Below, piece by piece: positions 28,366 to 40,430 of a stretch of DNA of 64,000 nucleotides. Position 1 is the first letter of the stretch. Each line of letters starts with the position of its first letter. A program made the position numbers and the translations under genes. The DNA lies in the NCBI GenBank assembly GCA_030035585.1, contig CM057475.1, forward strand, positions 1,435,501 through 1,499,500, in the 5' to 3' direction. Origin of the DNA: Dugong dugon (Eukaryota > Chordata > Mammalia > Sirenia > Dugongidae). The notes under the pieces are model-generated. The model did not search any database. It saw only the letters and a list, made by a program, of their open reading frames with translations, and was not told the origin of the DNA.

Positions 28366-29137
28366 CACCTGCGTGTCGGCGTTGGTCACTTCTACCACAT
28401 GTCAGTTTGGGTTGAGGTTGGACGTTGATGCTCTGTGCTAGGAGATTTGTGTCTTGTGGCCAGGCAGTTCTGAAGACCTCAAGTCTTTCCACAGGGACTG
28501 GGTCAACCACATGGGCCCAAATCCAGGACGTACTGCTAATCTCAGCCTGGAGGGTGACTAGGTGGGCAAAGGGCTTCACGTGTTGTGAGGGAGGGGGAGG
28601 GAGTATTCATGTTCTGTGTGGGACGGGCTTCACAGAGCCAAAGGGGGCAGGACTCCCTGGGCCAGCTCCCTGGCCTGGCATGGTGCTCCTTTCCATCCCT
28701 TCACCTGTCAGGTGATCTTTTCCTTCCTTCCCTTCCTCCCCCCCCCCCCCCTTCCTCTTTCTCCTCCACCACCTCCAACTCTCTTCCCCACCTAGCAGAC
28801 ACCACTAGGTGGCCACGTTTGACTGGATCTGGATATCAGCAACGTAGAGTCCACAGGAATGGCAGAGCCTCTCACCACAGGCTGAGCTGGGGGAGGCCGT
28901 GGATCTCGTCCGCAGTGGTGCTACCGCTGCTGATAGGCCCTCACAATTTCTGTTGTGATTGTGCTGGTGACATTGAACAACGTTTCTCCATCCAAGAGGA
29001 GTGTCTTCAAGTGACTGAGGATGATAACAGGGGCTTGCTGTCCATATAAGAACACACTTACTAGGCACGTGGAAACTTTGCCACGTCCTTGCTCTCTCAG
29101 CATCCCCCTCTCCTCTCCCCTTCACTCCACCCCCCAC
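28366..29137. other. Unassigned sequence with long pyrimidine tracts
   Basis: The stretch contains a C run at 28739-28752 and a long CT tract ending in an AG at 28798, and another CT tract ending in CCACAG at 29139. No confirmed gene is present. Confidence 0.4.
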
Positions 29138-29139
29138 AG

Positions 29140-29214
29140 CTTATGCACGCACACATGCAGGAGCTGCTGGAGATCTCCCAATGGCCCCAGATGCGCCATT
29201 TTCTTGAGTCTACA
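29140..29214 (+). other. Candidate orphan exon (75 bp, phase 0)
   Basis: A strong polypyrimidine tract ends in cccccacag at 29131-29139. A perfect donor (aca|gtgagt) follows at 29215. The 75 bases between are open in one frame, 25 codons beginning LMHAHMQELLEIS, with a leucine-rich amphipathic character. Length divisible by three, a good acceptor and a good donor are what a real internal exon would show. I do not recognise the peptide and found no clear partner exons. It may be a remnant of a duplicated gene or chance. Confidence 0.25.
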
Positions 29215-29479
29215 GTGAGTCCGCAAACCAACCACCCATGCCGGCCACCTGAGGGTCTCTGGGTGGGGCGTCCTCAGCTAAATTTCCTTAAGTATGACTT
29301 CACTCCTGGGTGCCTCCCAGACCTCCATGTGATGATTCCAAGTCAGGCCGGAACCGGTCTGAACCGGATTTGGGAGGGCATCGCAGGCCAGCCCGTGTGT
29401 GCCTGCCTGCCTGTCTGCACTCCCACCCCCCAGCCTCCATATCATTTCCCCATGTCCGCCAGCAGGGTCCCTGCCCGGC

Positions 29480-29900
29480 ACTGCTGGCCTGCCTGCATTG
29501 CAGAAGAATTACAAGAGTTCAAAAGAAACCTTGTGGTGGTAGTGGTTTTGTTTTTAATTTGGATGGTGGCAAAACCACATCTAAGAAAACATTTGCCTGT
29601 TCAACATTTTTCACATGCATGTTTCAGCGACGGGGAATGACCTTTCATCCTGTTGTTCAACCATCACCCCTCCCTGACACCGTCTGTCTGCCTGCCTGCC
29701 TGCCTGCCTTCCTGCATCACAGGAGAATTAAAAGGGTTAAAAAGAACACCTTTGGTGGTGATTATTTTGTTTTGTTTGTGATCGCAAAAATACAGATTAG
29801 AAAACAGGCCCCTTCCACATTTTTGACATGCTCACTCCTGCCCCTGGTAACCACTCATCCACTTTTGCATCTACCCATTCGGTGTCTTCAGGAGCCTGTT
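29480..29900 (+). repeat. Old L1M-type 3' fragments, tandemly duplicated
   Basis: Two similar segments occur, near 29490-29680 and 29690-29890. Each starts with gcctgc...agaagaattaca/aggagaattaaaa, continues gtggt...ttttgttt...aaaa...aca, and ends with caaccatcacccc or ctggtaaccact. The ending resembles ancient L1M 3' ends. The pair suggests a local duplication of about 200 bp. Confidence 0.5.
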
Positions 29901-30065
29901 GGGTACATGACCCTCCCAGCAATTATCCCCATGGCTGAAAGGGAGTCTGCCCCCCCAGCAAGGAGCCCAAGTGGACCTGCTTGGCAGACACAGACCCCGC
30001 TGTAGCCAGCCCCACCATCTTCCTGCACCCAGAAACATATTCTGTGATGCTGGTGGTGGTTAAAG

Positions 30066-30083
30066 TTAGGGTTATGGTTAGGG
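30066..30083 (+). repeat. Short interstitial telomere-like motif
   Basis: Three units, ttaggg ttatgg ttaggg, with one mismatch lie directly before an L1 3' end. The motif is too short to be certain it is telomeric in origin. Confidence 0.4.
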
Positions 30084-31592
30084 CAAAATATATGAACAGA
30101 CACTTCACCAAAGACACTCAGGCTGCAAACAGACACATAAGTAAATGCTCCTGATCACTAGCCATTAGAGAAATGCAAATCAAAACTACAATGCGTTACT
30201 ATCTTACCCCTACATTACTGTCATGAATTAAAAAATCAGAAAATGACAAATGTATGAGAGGCTGTGGGGAGATGGGGACTCTTATGCACTGCTGGTGGGA
30301 ATGTAAAATGGTACAACTTTTTCAGAAAATGATATGTCCTTCCTTAAAAAGCTAGAAATAGAAATACCATACGATTCAAAATTCTACTCCTAGAAATACA
30401 TCCTAGAGAAATAACAGACGTCGCATGAATATGCACACTGGAGTTCACTGCAGCATTATTCAAAATAGCAAAAAAATGGAAACAACCTAAGTGCCCATCA
30501 ACAGACGAATGGATAAATAAACTATGGTATATACACACAATGGAATATTACCCAACAATAAAGAACAATGATGAATCTGCAAAACTTCTCACAACATGGA
30601 TGAATCTGGGGGGCATTGTACTGACTGAAATAAGTCAGTCATAAAGGACACATACTGTATGAAACCAACATTACACAAATTCCTGAAAAGGTTTATGCAC
30701 AGAAACAATCTTTGATGGTTACAAAGGAGGGGATTGGTAGGGAGGAAAAAACACTAACTTGACAATTGATAAGTGGTACCTTTTGTGAAGGGTAAGACTA
30801 CACAATACTGGGGAAGGCAGCACAGCTTGTCCAAGGCAAGATCATGGAAGCTTCATAGACACATCCAAACTCCCTGAGGGCCTGGGGATCATGGTCATGG
30901 GGAACAACTAGCTCAATTGGCATAACACAGTTTATGAAGAAATTGTTTTACTTGGTAGTAGTGTCTGAGGTCTTAAAAGCTTGTGAGTGGCCATCTAAGA
31001 TGCTCCACTGATCCCACTTTGTCTGGAACAAGGCAGAATGAAGAAAACCAAAGGCACAAGGGAAAGATTAGCCCAATGGCCTAACAGACTACAACTACCA
31101 GAGCCTCCACCAGACTGAGTCCAACACAACTAAATGGGGACTTATCTACCATCACTAACTACTCTGACAGGGATCACAATAGAGTGTTCCAGAGCTGTAG
31201 AGAATATAGAACAACTTGCAAATTCACAAAAAAAGAAGACCAGACTTACTGGTCTGACAGAGATTAGAGAAACCCCAAGAGTATGGCCCCCAGACACCAT
31301 TTTAACTAAGTACTGAAGTCACTCCTGAGGTTCACCTGTCAGCCAAATATTAGAAAGGCCCATAAAAAAAAACAAGACTAAATGAACACACAAGCTTAGG
31401 GGCAAGCATGAGAAAGGAGGAGGGGACAGGAAAGCTGGTAATGGGGAACCCAAGGATAAGAAGCACAGAGTGTTGATATGTAATGGGGCTGGCAACCAAT
31501 GTCACAAAACAATATGTGCATTAATTATTTAATTAGAAACTAATTTTCTCCATAAACCTTCATCTAAAGAACAAAAAAGGAAAAAAAAATAA
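30084..31592 (+). mobile_element. L1 LINE 3' end (L1-F), 5'-truncated
   Basis: It begins in the ORF2 C-terminal domain (aaatatatgaacagacacttcac...) and continues through gaatgtaaaatggtacaac, the ORF2 end and the complete 3' UTR to an A-rich tail. The 3' UTR matches the other L1 copies in the window. It sits at the left edge of duplicated block B1. Confidence 0.9.
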
Positions 31593-32814
31593 ATGTAGTT
31601 CACATTAATTTCTTACCTGGCATTTGTATAAGATAATATTATGACTGTGGTTCAAAAACTAAAGCTGTATCCAAACTAAGTAGTTGAGACAAAGGTCATG
31701 AATATCCCACTGCCATAATTTCGAGTATTATGATATAAGAGGTGGTGTTCTTTTAGAAGAAATATGTATCTACTGTGTATTTAAGAAAAGAACTGCTGAA
31801 TCTTACCATTTTATAAAATGATGTATATAATTCAAACCATGAAAGAGAAACAAGATTTCTGGCAGGAGAAAACAAATCACAGGCCCCAAGCCTGGAATTT
31901 GATGAGCACTTGAGGTCTTCATCTTGAACTTCATCAGTTTATTCATTATTTTTGCAAACTTACAGTCACTTCATTTACTCATGTTTGGAAAGAAGAACAA
32001 AAACAAAACAAAATCACTGTGATAACAATCAGTTTGATCTTTGGGGAAGTTTTTATGCTTTCCCTTTGAAAAAGTGATTAGGATCTCTAAATATCATAAT
32101 TTATAAAATCTAAAGGGCCTATCCTTTAATCATCTCAGGTTAAATTAATACAGAATAACAATAACATAATTTTATAAGCACCTTGGCAAAATCTAATGCT
32201 CCTCAAAAATGGATATATTAGTTACAATACGTGTCAGAACAGGGAAAGATGAGATAGAAAAGAGCCCATTTATTTATGCTAATACTGCTCTGGTAAGTGT
32301 GGACAGATGGTAGAACCAGCACACAATGAAGGAATTTTCTTAAATCACGTTTTTAAAATAAATATTTGTGCTCCAAAGCTCTGCTTTACTAGCACTGGTA
32401 GAAAGATGACCTTATTCCTAGGACTGTTTATCAACAAGGCTACTGTAAAGCTTCTCCAGGTATATTTCCTATGATGTCTACACTTGCCTGCCACATCCCC
32501 CAGAAAAATATTCACCTCTCAAGACGGTTGATCTGAGATGTTCGTGGAGAAGACACTGTTCGTCTTATGGCAACCTGTCAAATGATAGCCTGTGGTTTAA
32601 AGATGTGCTTACTAGGCTAAGGACACAAAGTTATTATTTTAAAAGGCCCAAAGCTGGAATTCTGGTATGCCAGGGAGAGAAACACATGTAAGTAAGTAAT
32701 CTAGCCATCATATCAATGTTACTTATTCGTATTCTGGTAAATGATTATAAAACTCTACACAGTTAAACTTTTTAAACACCATAGAACATTTTGATGTAGG
32801 CAATCCATTCCATA

Positions 32815-33015
32815 GGACTCCTGGTGGTGCAGTGGTAAAGCTTGGCTGTTAATAAAAGGTGGACAGTTCAAACTCACCAGTGGCTCTGCAGGAGAAAGAT
32901 GTGGCACTCAGATTCTGTAAATATTATAGCCTTGGAAACACTGTACAGCAGTTACACTCTGTCCTGCAGTGACACTGTCAGTCAAAATGGACTAGATTGC
33001 AATGGCTTTGGTTTT
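32815..33015 (+). repeat. AfroSINE-like SINE
   Basis: It starts aggactcctggtggtgcagtggtaaagc, a tRNA-like head, and continues with ccagtggctctgcaggag...ccttggaaacactgtac...gtcagtcaaaatgga. B2 lacks it. Confidence 0.85.
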
Positions 33016-33057
33016 CTTTTGGTTAATACATTCCATTCCCTTTTTTACTTTGATACT

Positions 33058-33150
33058 TTTTTTTTTCTCTCTCTCTCTCTCCCTCCCTCTATCTCTCTCA
33101 CTCTCTCCCAACTTCCCTCTCTCCCTCCCTCTTCCCTTCTCCTAACACTC
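33058..33150 (+). repeat. TC-rich low-complexity tract
   Basis: Repeated ctctctctccctccct words; a shorter relative is at 41665-41715 in B2. Confidence 0.85.
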
Positions 33151-33445
33151 CTTTATAAAATTTAATTCTTGAGTGCTTATTCATATTGTTGTGTTAATGG
33201 CCAAAAATTACCTCTCCACCAGGTAAAAGCAATCTTTTTCCTTTCTGTTTCCTCAGAGCATAGTCCAAGTTTTTTTGTAGTAGATGGTAATAGGGAAGCA
33301 CTCCCCTTTTCCCTCTGCTGTTATGAGTCAGGCTGCTGCTGATTCGCAACTATACCCTCTCCCAGGAGTTACTCCAATGTTCTGGAAGCCAACTCTACTG
33401 GCAATGTCTGGGAGTGGGAGTTTCCAAATTACACCGTCCACAAAT

Positions 33446-35065
33446 TACACATTCAAAGCCGTTTCCATGATTCCCTTTCTCCCTCTGTCTCTCTTGTAGA
33501 TGGGCAAAGAAGCCAAAGACACAGAAAAATACTGAATATTCCAATAGGAAATATCCACATACTCATTGTAATTTTCTATTATCCATGGTTTAGACTACTA
33601 CAGAAGAATATAAAGAAAAGTCCTTCCTTAGTTCCTAAACTCCTCAAGGGGAGAGACTACATCAAATATCAAATAGATTTTGGAGTCTTTCCCATAGTGT
33701 CCCATACAGTGATAGTCATATTGTAAACGACTGACAAATTCTTGAAGAGCTAAGCTACAGTAATTGCATACCAGAAGAGGAGAGTTTATGTTTCAAAGGA
33801 AATAATAACAAGGGATGACAAAGGAGAAACAAAGAAATCCATGGAAGGAAACATCACATACAAGGACAATTATGCAGCAGTGAGGACAACATGAACCATA
33901 AGCAATCACAAGAACAAAGGTTCCTCCCACCTCGAAGACTTGATCATTTTACATAATTATGAAATACCATGTTATCATATTTATTTATAAAATACTGTAA
34001 ATAGAGATGGCATCACACAAATTCATGAAATATTGAGTCAAACAGTTTGGCATAATGAAGAAATAAGGCAGGTTTGTGGGCTATTAAGAGGGCAAAACAA
34101 CCAGTGAAGGAAGAAGTTAAAACACTTTGGATCTTGAGGCAGTTGGCATGCAGTCTGGGGCCAGGCATCCTTACCCCACAGACAAGCCAGAGAATGGGCT
34201 TTAATTCCAAAGGTCACCAGGAATTTATATCACCTGGGCCCAATTTCACTTAAAACACATGTCTTTGGGCAAATCTTTTATCCCAGGACTTTCTGAAACT
34301 TACCGATTGTGGGAAAAAAAAGAACTACCAAATGAGTATAGTAATCATGATTTAATTTTTCTTGTTATCCTCAGACCATGGTAGGAGGTAAAAAGTAACT
34401 TGTTGAATGAATAAATAAATGCCAAGGTCTTTGTGGTTATGACAAACACTGGAGCAAGATTGACTGGCTCTAGATTGCTTAGGAGTAGAGGGACCAAGAC
34501 TCCAATAACAGGATTTTTCTCACTTCATCTCAATATGCATCATGAACCCTCCTCTCTGTGCCCATTGAGGACATTGGTGGTTCAGTGGTAGAATTCTCAC
34601 CTTCCCCACAGAGACCCAGGTTGGATTCCCAGACAATGCACCTCATATGCAGCCATCACCATTCTGTCAGTAGAGGCTTGCATGTTGTTATGTTGTTGAA
34701 CAGTTTTCAGTGGAGTTTCTAGACTAGCATAGATTAGGAAGAAAGGCCTGGTCATCTGCTTCTGAAAATCAGCCAAAAGAAACTCTGTGGATCACAATAG
34801 TCCAATGTCAAACTGATCTTGGGGATGGTGCAGGACCAGGCAGGGTTTCCATCTGTTGTGCCTGGTGTCACCACGAGTCGAGGTCTGACTACATGACAGC
34901 TAACAACAACAACGTGCCCAACACTAGGCTTTGTGTTTAGTGGTTATAAAGAGAATGGTACACATAGATTCAAGCCTCAAGAAATTTGTAATCTAGTTTA
35001 GGATGATTAAAATCTAGTAGTGCGATATACACATTTAAATATAAAAAACAGTATTTTTAATTACA
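33446..35065 (+). repeat. Segmental duplication block A2
   Basis: It aligns with A1 (7820-8684 joined to 13175-14045). It carries the uninterrupted empty site for L1-D (about 34298-34310) and for the SINE at 13345. It retains the shared SINE at 34570-34915. The right end runs into the CAC-rich minisatellite. Confidence 0.9.
34570..34915 (+). repeat. AfroSINE-like SINE (paralog of 13570-13915)
   Basis: It has the same tRNA-like head (ggttcagtggtagaattctc) and RTE-like tail (gagtcgaggtctgactacatgacagctaacaacaa) as the copy in A1. Confidence 0.85.
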
Positions 35066-35067
35066 TT

Positions 35068-36455
35068 TTGCCACTACCCACGCTGCCACTACAACCCATG
35101 TCAACTTCACCACCTGAAATACTGCCACCACCACTTCCAACTCCACCACGTGTGCCACCACCACCTGCATTGCCGCCACCACCTACACAGTTACTGCCAC
35201 TTGCAACGCCACCGCCACCATATTGAATCCACAACCCATGCCACTGTCATATTGTATGCCAACTGCACAACATGCACCACCATCACCATCCATGCTGACA
35301 CCACCATATGCATAATGGTCACCACCCACTCCACCATCACCACCTGCATCATGGCCACCACCCACAGTGATGTCACCACCTGCAATCCCACCACCACCCA
35401 CAGCATGTTCACCACCCACTCCAACATCGCACCTGTATCATAGTGCTCACCCCCACTGTTCAGACAACTCACATGGAATCCACCACCCTCACCACAGCCA
35501 TCACTCACACTGTAACCACCACCTGCACCGCCACCACCATCCACACCACTGCCACTACCCACATCATGATCATCAACCCCATCACTACCACTACCTGTAT
35601 CATGGTCACCGCCCGCACCACCATGACCACTAGCAACAACTGCACCACCCGCCATGCCACCACCATCCACATCATGGTCACCACCCAGAATGCCGTCACC
35701 ATCCTCATCACTGTCACCACCCATATCATGGTCACTCCATCCCAGCCACCTGCATTCCCGCCACAGTGCTACCCCCACCCACACGCTGACACCATGTGCA
35801 CTGCCACCACCACCTGCATCATGGTCACAACCTGCACCACCATCACCATCTGCATCATAGTCAACACCTGCACTGCCATCACCACCCACACCTCTGCTGC
35901 CATCCTCTCTTCTGCCACCACCCTCTCCGCCAACACCATTCATGCTGCCGCCTCCACCTGCATCACCACCCCACCCGTGCTGTAGCCAATATCAGTGCCG
36001 CCACCGCCACCCACATTGTGGTCATTACCCACTCTGCCACCATCAACCGCACCGCTGCCACCACCCAGGTCGATGCCACAACCCATGCTGGTGCTGCCAC
36101 GACTCCACCACTGCCAGTGCTGCGCCCACCACTCACACTGACTCCATCACTTGTGATGCTGCCACCCCCTATATCATGGTCACCACCCACACTGCTGTCA
36201 CCACTTGCTCCACAGCCACCACCCACATCACGGTCCCCACCTGCATTGCCTTTACCACCTGCATCATGGTCACCACCCACACTGATGCCACCACCTGCAC
36301 CTCTACTACCACCTGAGCCACAGACATCAGCCACACCACCACCACAACCCACACCACTGCTGCTGCCAGTGCCACTGGTACCAACCATATCATGGTCACC
36401 ACCACACCTCCACCACCACTCGCATCATGGTCATCCCCTGCATGGCCACCACCCC
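35068..36455 (+). repeat. CAC/ACC-rich minisatellite, 1.4 kb
   Basis: Degenerate units built from CAC/ACC triplets are mixed with recurring words such as acctgcatcatggtcaccac. The triplet period keeps several frames open on both strands (250 codons on minus, 275 on plus), giving His/Thr-rich or Gly/Val-rich peptides. No domain or consistent start is seen. It replaces the spacer and the 5' part of the L1 that stands here in copy A1. Confidence 0.9.
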
Positions 36456-39400
36456 TGGGAAACAGAAGGGAAATTCCTCGACATAATAAAGGGCATCTCT
36501 ACAAAACCAACAGGCAATATCATTCTCAATGGAGAGGGGCTGAAAGAATTCCCTCTGAGAATGGAAAAAGACAAGGATGCCTTTTATCATCACTCATATT
36601 TACCACTGGGCTGGAAGTTTTAGCAAGAGTAATAAGGCAAGAAAATAAAGTGCGTCCAAATTGGTATGCAAGAGATAAAATATAGATGATATGATTTTAT
36701 ATACAGAAAACCCCAAAGCATCCACAAGAAGACCACTGGAACTAATAGAAGATTTCAGCAAAGTAGCAGGATACAAGATTAACACACAAAAATCAGTTAG
36801 ATTCGGAGGGGACAGGAAAGCTGGTGATAGGGAACCCAAGGTTGAGAAGGGACAGTGTTGACAGGTCATGGGTTTGTTAACCATTGTCATAGGGCAGTAT
36901 GTGTACTAACTGTTTAATGAGAAACTATTTGTTCTGCAAACCTTCATCTAAGGTACAAAAAAAGAATTATCTATGTAAGATCAAATTGACAACAGCAACT
37001 CAAAAGGTTTGATGGGAAGCCTAGGGGGCAGTGAGTTGAAGATAATGGTGATGGAATAATTTGGGAAAGGATAGTGAGAATAGTAGCACAACTGGAAGAA
37101 CGTAATCAATGTCACTGAATTGTACATGTGGAAACTTTCAAAATGGTGTAATTTTGGCTATGTATATTTTCACCAAATAAAGGTCCTCAAGGTCGAGAAG
37201 GGAGAGTGTGGACATGTCGTGGGGTTGTTAACCAATGTCATAAAACAATATGTGTACTGACTGTTTAATGAGAAACTATTTGTTCTATAAACCTTCATCT
37301 AAATTACAATAAAAATATTTTAAAAAGTCAGTTAGATTCCTCTACACCAACAAAGGGAACTTCAAAGGGGAATCCAGTAAATCAATGCCATTTACAATAA
37401 ACCCCAATAATATAAAATACATAGGAAAAAATCTAACCAGGGACACAAAACCTGTGCAAAGAAAACTACAAAACACAAACTACAAAACACTACTGCAAGA
37501 AACCTAAAGAGACCTACCTAAGTGGAAACACATACCATGCTCAGGGATAGGAAGACTCAACATTGTGAAAATGTCAATACTCCCCAAAGTGATCTACAGA
37601 TACAATGCAATCCTGATACAAATTCCAATAGCATTCTTTAAAAACATGGACAACTAAATCACTACGTTTATACACAAAGGGAGGGGGCCCTGTATAAGCA
37701 AAGCATTAATAAAGAAGAAGAAAAAAGTGGGAGGCCTCACACTAACTGATCTCAGAACCTATTATATAGGCACTGTAATCAAAAGAGCCTGGTAGTTGTA
37801 CAACAACACACACATAGACGCATGGAACAGAATCGAGAACCCAGAAGTAAATCCATCCATGAGCAGCTGATATTTGACAAAGGGCCAAAGTCTACTGAAT
37901 GGAGAATAGAGTCTTGTTAACAAATGGGCCTGGTATAACTGGATGTCCATCTTTAAAAAAAATGAAACAGGACCCATACCTCACAACATATACAAAAACT
38001 CAAAATAGACCAGAGACGTAAATATAAAACCTAAAACTATAAACATCATGGAAGAAAAATAGGGACAATGCTAGGGGCATTAATACATGACATAAAGATA
38101 ACATACATCATAGCTAATAGTGCACAGATAAGAGAAGATAAACTAGATAACCGGAAGTACCTAAAAACTAAACTTGGACTCATCAAAAAACGTCACCAAA
38201 AGGGAAAAAAGAGAACCTACAGACTGGAAAAAAGCTTTTGGCTACGGCATTTCTGACAATGGTCTAATTTCTAAAATCTATAGAATATTTCAACACCTCA
38301 ATAACAAAAAGACAATTAATTGAAAAGATCATCAAAGGATATGAACAGAGACTTCACCAAAGAAGACATTCAGGCAGCTATCAGACACATAGGGAAATGC
38401 TCGTAATCATAAGCCAGTAAAGAAATGCAAAAAAAAAACTTCACTGAGACACCATCTGACCCAGATATTACTGTCACTAATAAAAACAACCAGAAAAAAA
38501 AAAAAACAAATTTTTGACAGATATATATATCAAGGAGATTGGAACTGTTATGCACTGTTGGTGGGAATGTAAAATGGTGCAACCACAGTGGAAAATGTTA
38601 TGGTGCCTCCTTAAAAAGCTAGAAATAGAAATACTATACAATCCAGCAATTCCACTCCTAGCAATATATTCTAGAAAAATGAGAACCATCACATAAGTAT
38701 TCATATGAACAGACATGTTCATCGCAGTGCTGTTCAGTAGCAAATAGATGGAATAGCAAGAAGATGGAAACAACCTAAGTCCTCATCAACGGATGAATGG
38801 ATAAACAAATTATGATGCATACACACAATGGAATACTACACAATGATAAAGAACAATGATGAGTCTGTGAAATATTTTACAACATGGATGAATCTGGAGG
38901 GCATTATGCTGAGTGAAATGCCTCAATCACAAAAGGATGAATACTGTATGAGACCATTATTATAAAAACCCAAGAAAAGGTTTACGCCTAGAAAAAAATA
39001 GTTGGTTACAAGTGAGGGGAGAAACGGGGAGGAGAGGAATCACTAACTAGATAGTAGACAATTGTTAACTTTGGTGAAGGGAGAGGCAACTCACAATATA
39101 GGGGCATCAAGCACAATCTGACCAAGGCAAAACCATACAAGCTCCCTAGACACATCCAAACACCTTAAGGGACCAAGTTCCTGGGGCTGAGAGCTAGGGG
39201 CCGTGGTCCCAGCTGACATCCAGGACAAATGGCATAACATACTTCATAAGGAAAATATTCTACACCCTACTTTGTGAGCAGAATCTGGGGTCTTAACAGC
39301 TTATGAGTTACCACATAAGATGCATCTATTGGTGCTGTCAGGGTGTGAGCAAGGAGAATGAAGAAAACCAAAGACACAAGGAAAATATTAGTCCAAAGGA

Positions 39401-39950
39401 CTAATGGACCACATGAACCACAGCTTCCACCAACCTAAGCCCAGAAGAACTAGATGGTGCCTGTCTACCACCACCAACCACTCTGGATCACAACAGAGGG
39501 TCCCAGACAAAGCAGGAGAAAAATGTAGAAAGTAATCCAAATTCAGGAAAAAAAGACTAGACTTACTGCTATGACAGAGAGTAGAAGAATCCCCGAGACT
39601 ATGGGCCAGGACATCGTGCTGAAGCCACTCATGAAGTCCACCTTTAAACTAAATATCAGATAGACTTATAAAACAAAACAAAACACGTGAGGAATGTGCT
39701 TCTTAGTTCAATCAAGTATATGAGACCAAATGGGTAATATCTGCCCAAAAGCAAAGACGAGAAGACAGAAAGGGACAGGAAAGCAGGACGTATGGACACA
39801 GAGAACTCAGGGTGGAAAGGTAGTGGAAAAGAATGCTGACACATCATGGGATTTGCAACCAATGTCACAAAACAATTTGTATATAAATTTTGGAATGAGA
39901 AACTATTCTGTGCTGTAAACTTTCACTTAAAACACAATTTAAAAAAAAAG
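36456..39950 (+). mobile_element. L1 LINE (L1-E), ORF2 RT to 3' end, paralog of L1-C
   Basis: It starts in the reverse transcriptase (agaagggaaattcctcgac..., equal to 17746 in L1-C) directly at the minisatellite. It runs through ORF2 (thumb region near 37590, Cys-rich end near 38550) and the full 3' UTR to an A-rich end near 39948. Frames are broken. A short L1 tail is nested at 36805-37327. The RTE found in L1-C is absent. Confidence 0.9.
36805..37327 (+). mobile_element. Nested L1 3' UTR insertion with 12-bp target duplication
   Basis: Perfect repeats tcagttagattc at 36793-36804 and 37328-37339 flank a 523-bp L1 3' end. It starts in the 3' UTR and holds two copies of the ~100-bp terminal module (gttaaccattgtcata... 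and gttaaccaatgtcataaaac...) separated by a 245-bp spacer. It ends in aataaaaatattttaaaa. The matching site in L1-C (about 18068) is empty. Confidence 0.93.
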
Positions 39951-40034
39951 AATTAAGGTAAAGGGCAAAAGAATTTTTTGAGCTTGTCTTATTAAAATGA
40001 ATTTAAAATTTTTAAAAATCTATATTCACCTCTT

Positions 40035-40155
40035 TGGATATCCATTCATTCATTCAGCAAGCATTTAGTGAGTGCTTATTTTATGCCATATACTTATTCT
40101 GGTGTTAGAAATAAAACAAGTATCCCTGGCTTCATGAAGTTTACAATCTAGTGAA
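40035..40155 (-). repeat. LINE L2 3' end fragment
   Basis: The stretch ccattcattcattcagcaagcatttagtgagtgctta...tggcttcatgaagtttacaatctagtg is the reverse complement of the typical L2 3' terminus. Confidence 0.7.
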
Positions 40156-40189
40156 TATAGATGACGTTATCCAGAGATAAAAACGTAAC

Positions 40190-40430
40190 TACTATTTTTA
40201 TGAGTTTATTCTACATGCCAATACTGTACAAAGTAATTTTTTCCAACAAATCACCTAATTCTACAAGACCATTTTTAAATAAGGAATAAATATTACAGCT
40301 TGAATTTATACATAATAGATCATTGGAAATTAAAAAAAAATTCTGCAAGCCATACAGCTAGTAGTCAGCAGAATCAGAATTCAGACCTAGTTTTTTGTGA
40401 CTCTAATGCTCTTAACTCCTACACTGCATA
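40190..40430 (-). repeat. MIR SINE
   Basis: The reverse complement of the MIR core is recognisable: acagctagtagtcagcagaatcagaattcagacc...actctaatgctcttaactcctacactgca. Confidence 0.75.

Larger units (their letters stand above)
31593..33445 (+). repeat. Segmental duplication block B1
   Basis: It aligns with B2 at 41045-42002: aaatgtagttcacattaattt, agttgagacaaaggtcatgaat, and later ggtaaaagcaatctttttcct and ctactggcaatg...gggag. About 880 bases present here (about 32165-33040, including a SINE) are absent from B2. No gene is recognised inside. Confidence 0.88.

Noticed and set aside
30066..30083. True interstitial telomere array
   Set aside because: Only three units with one mismatch; reported as a weak motif instead.
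35191..35943. Glycine/valine-rich 250-codon minus-strand protein
   Set aside because: It is the complement of a CAC triplet minisatellite, with no domain and an open frame on the opposite strand too.
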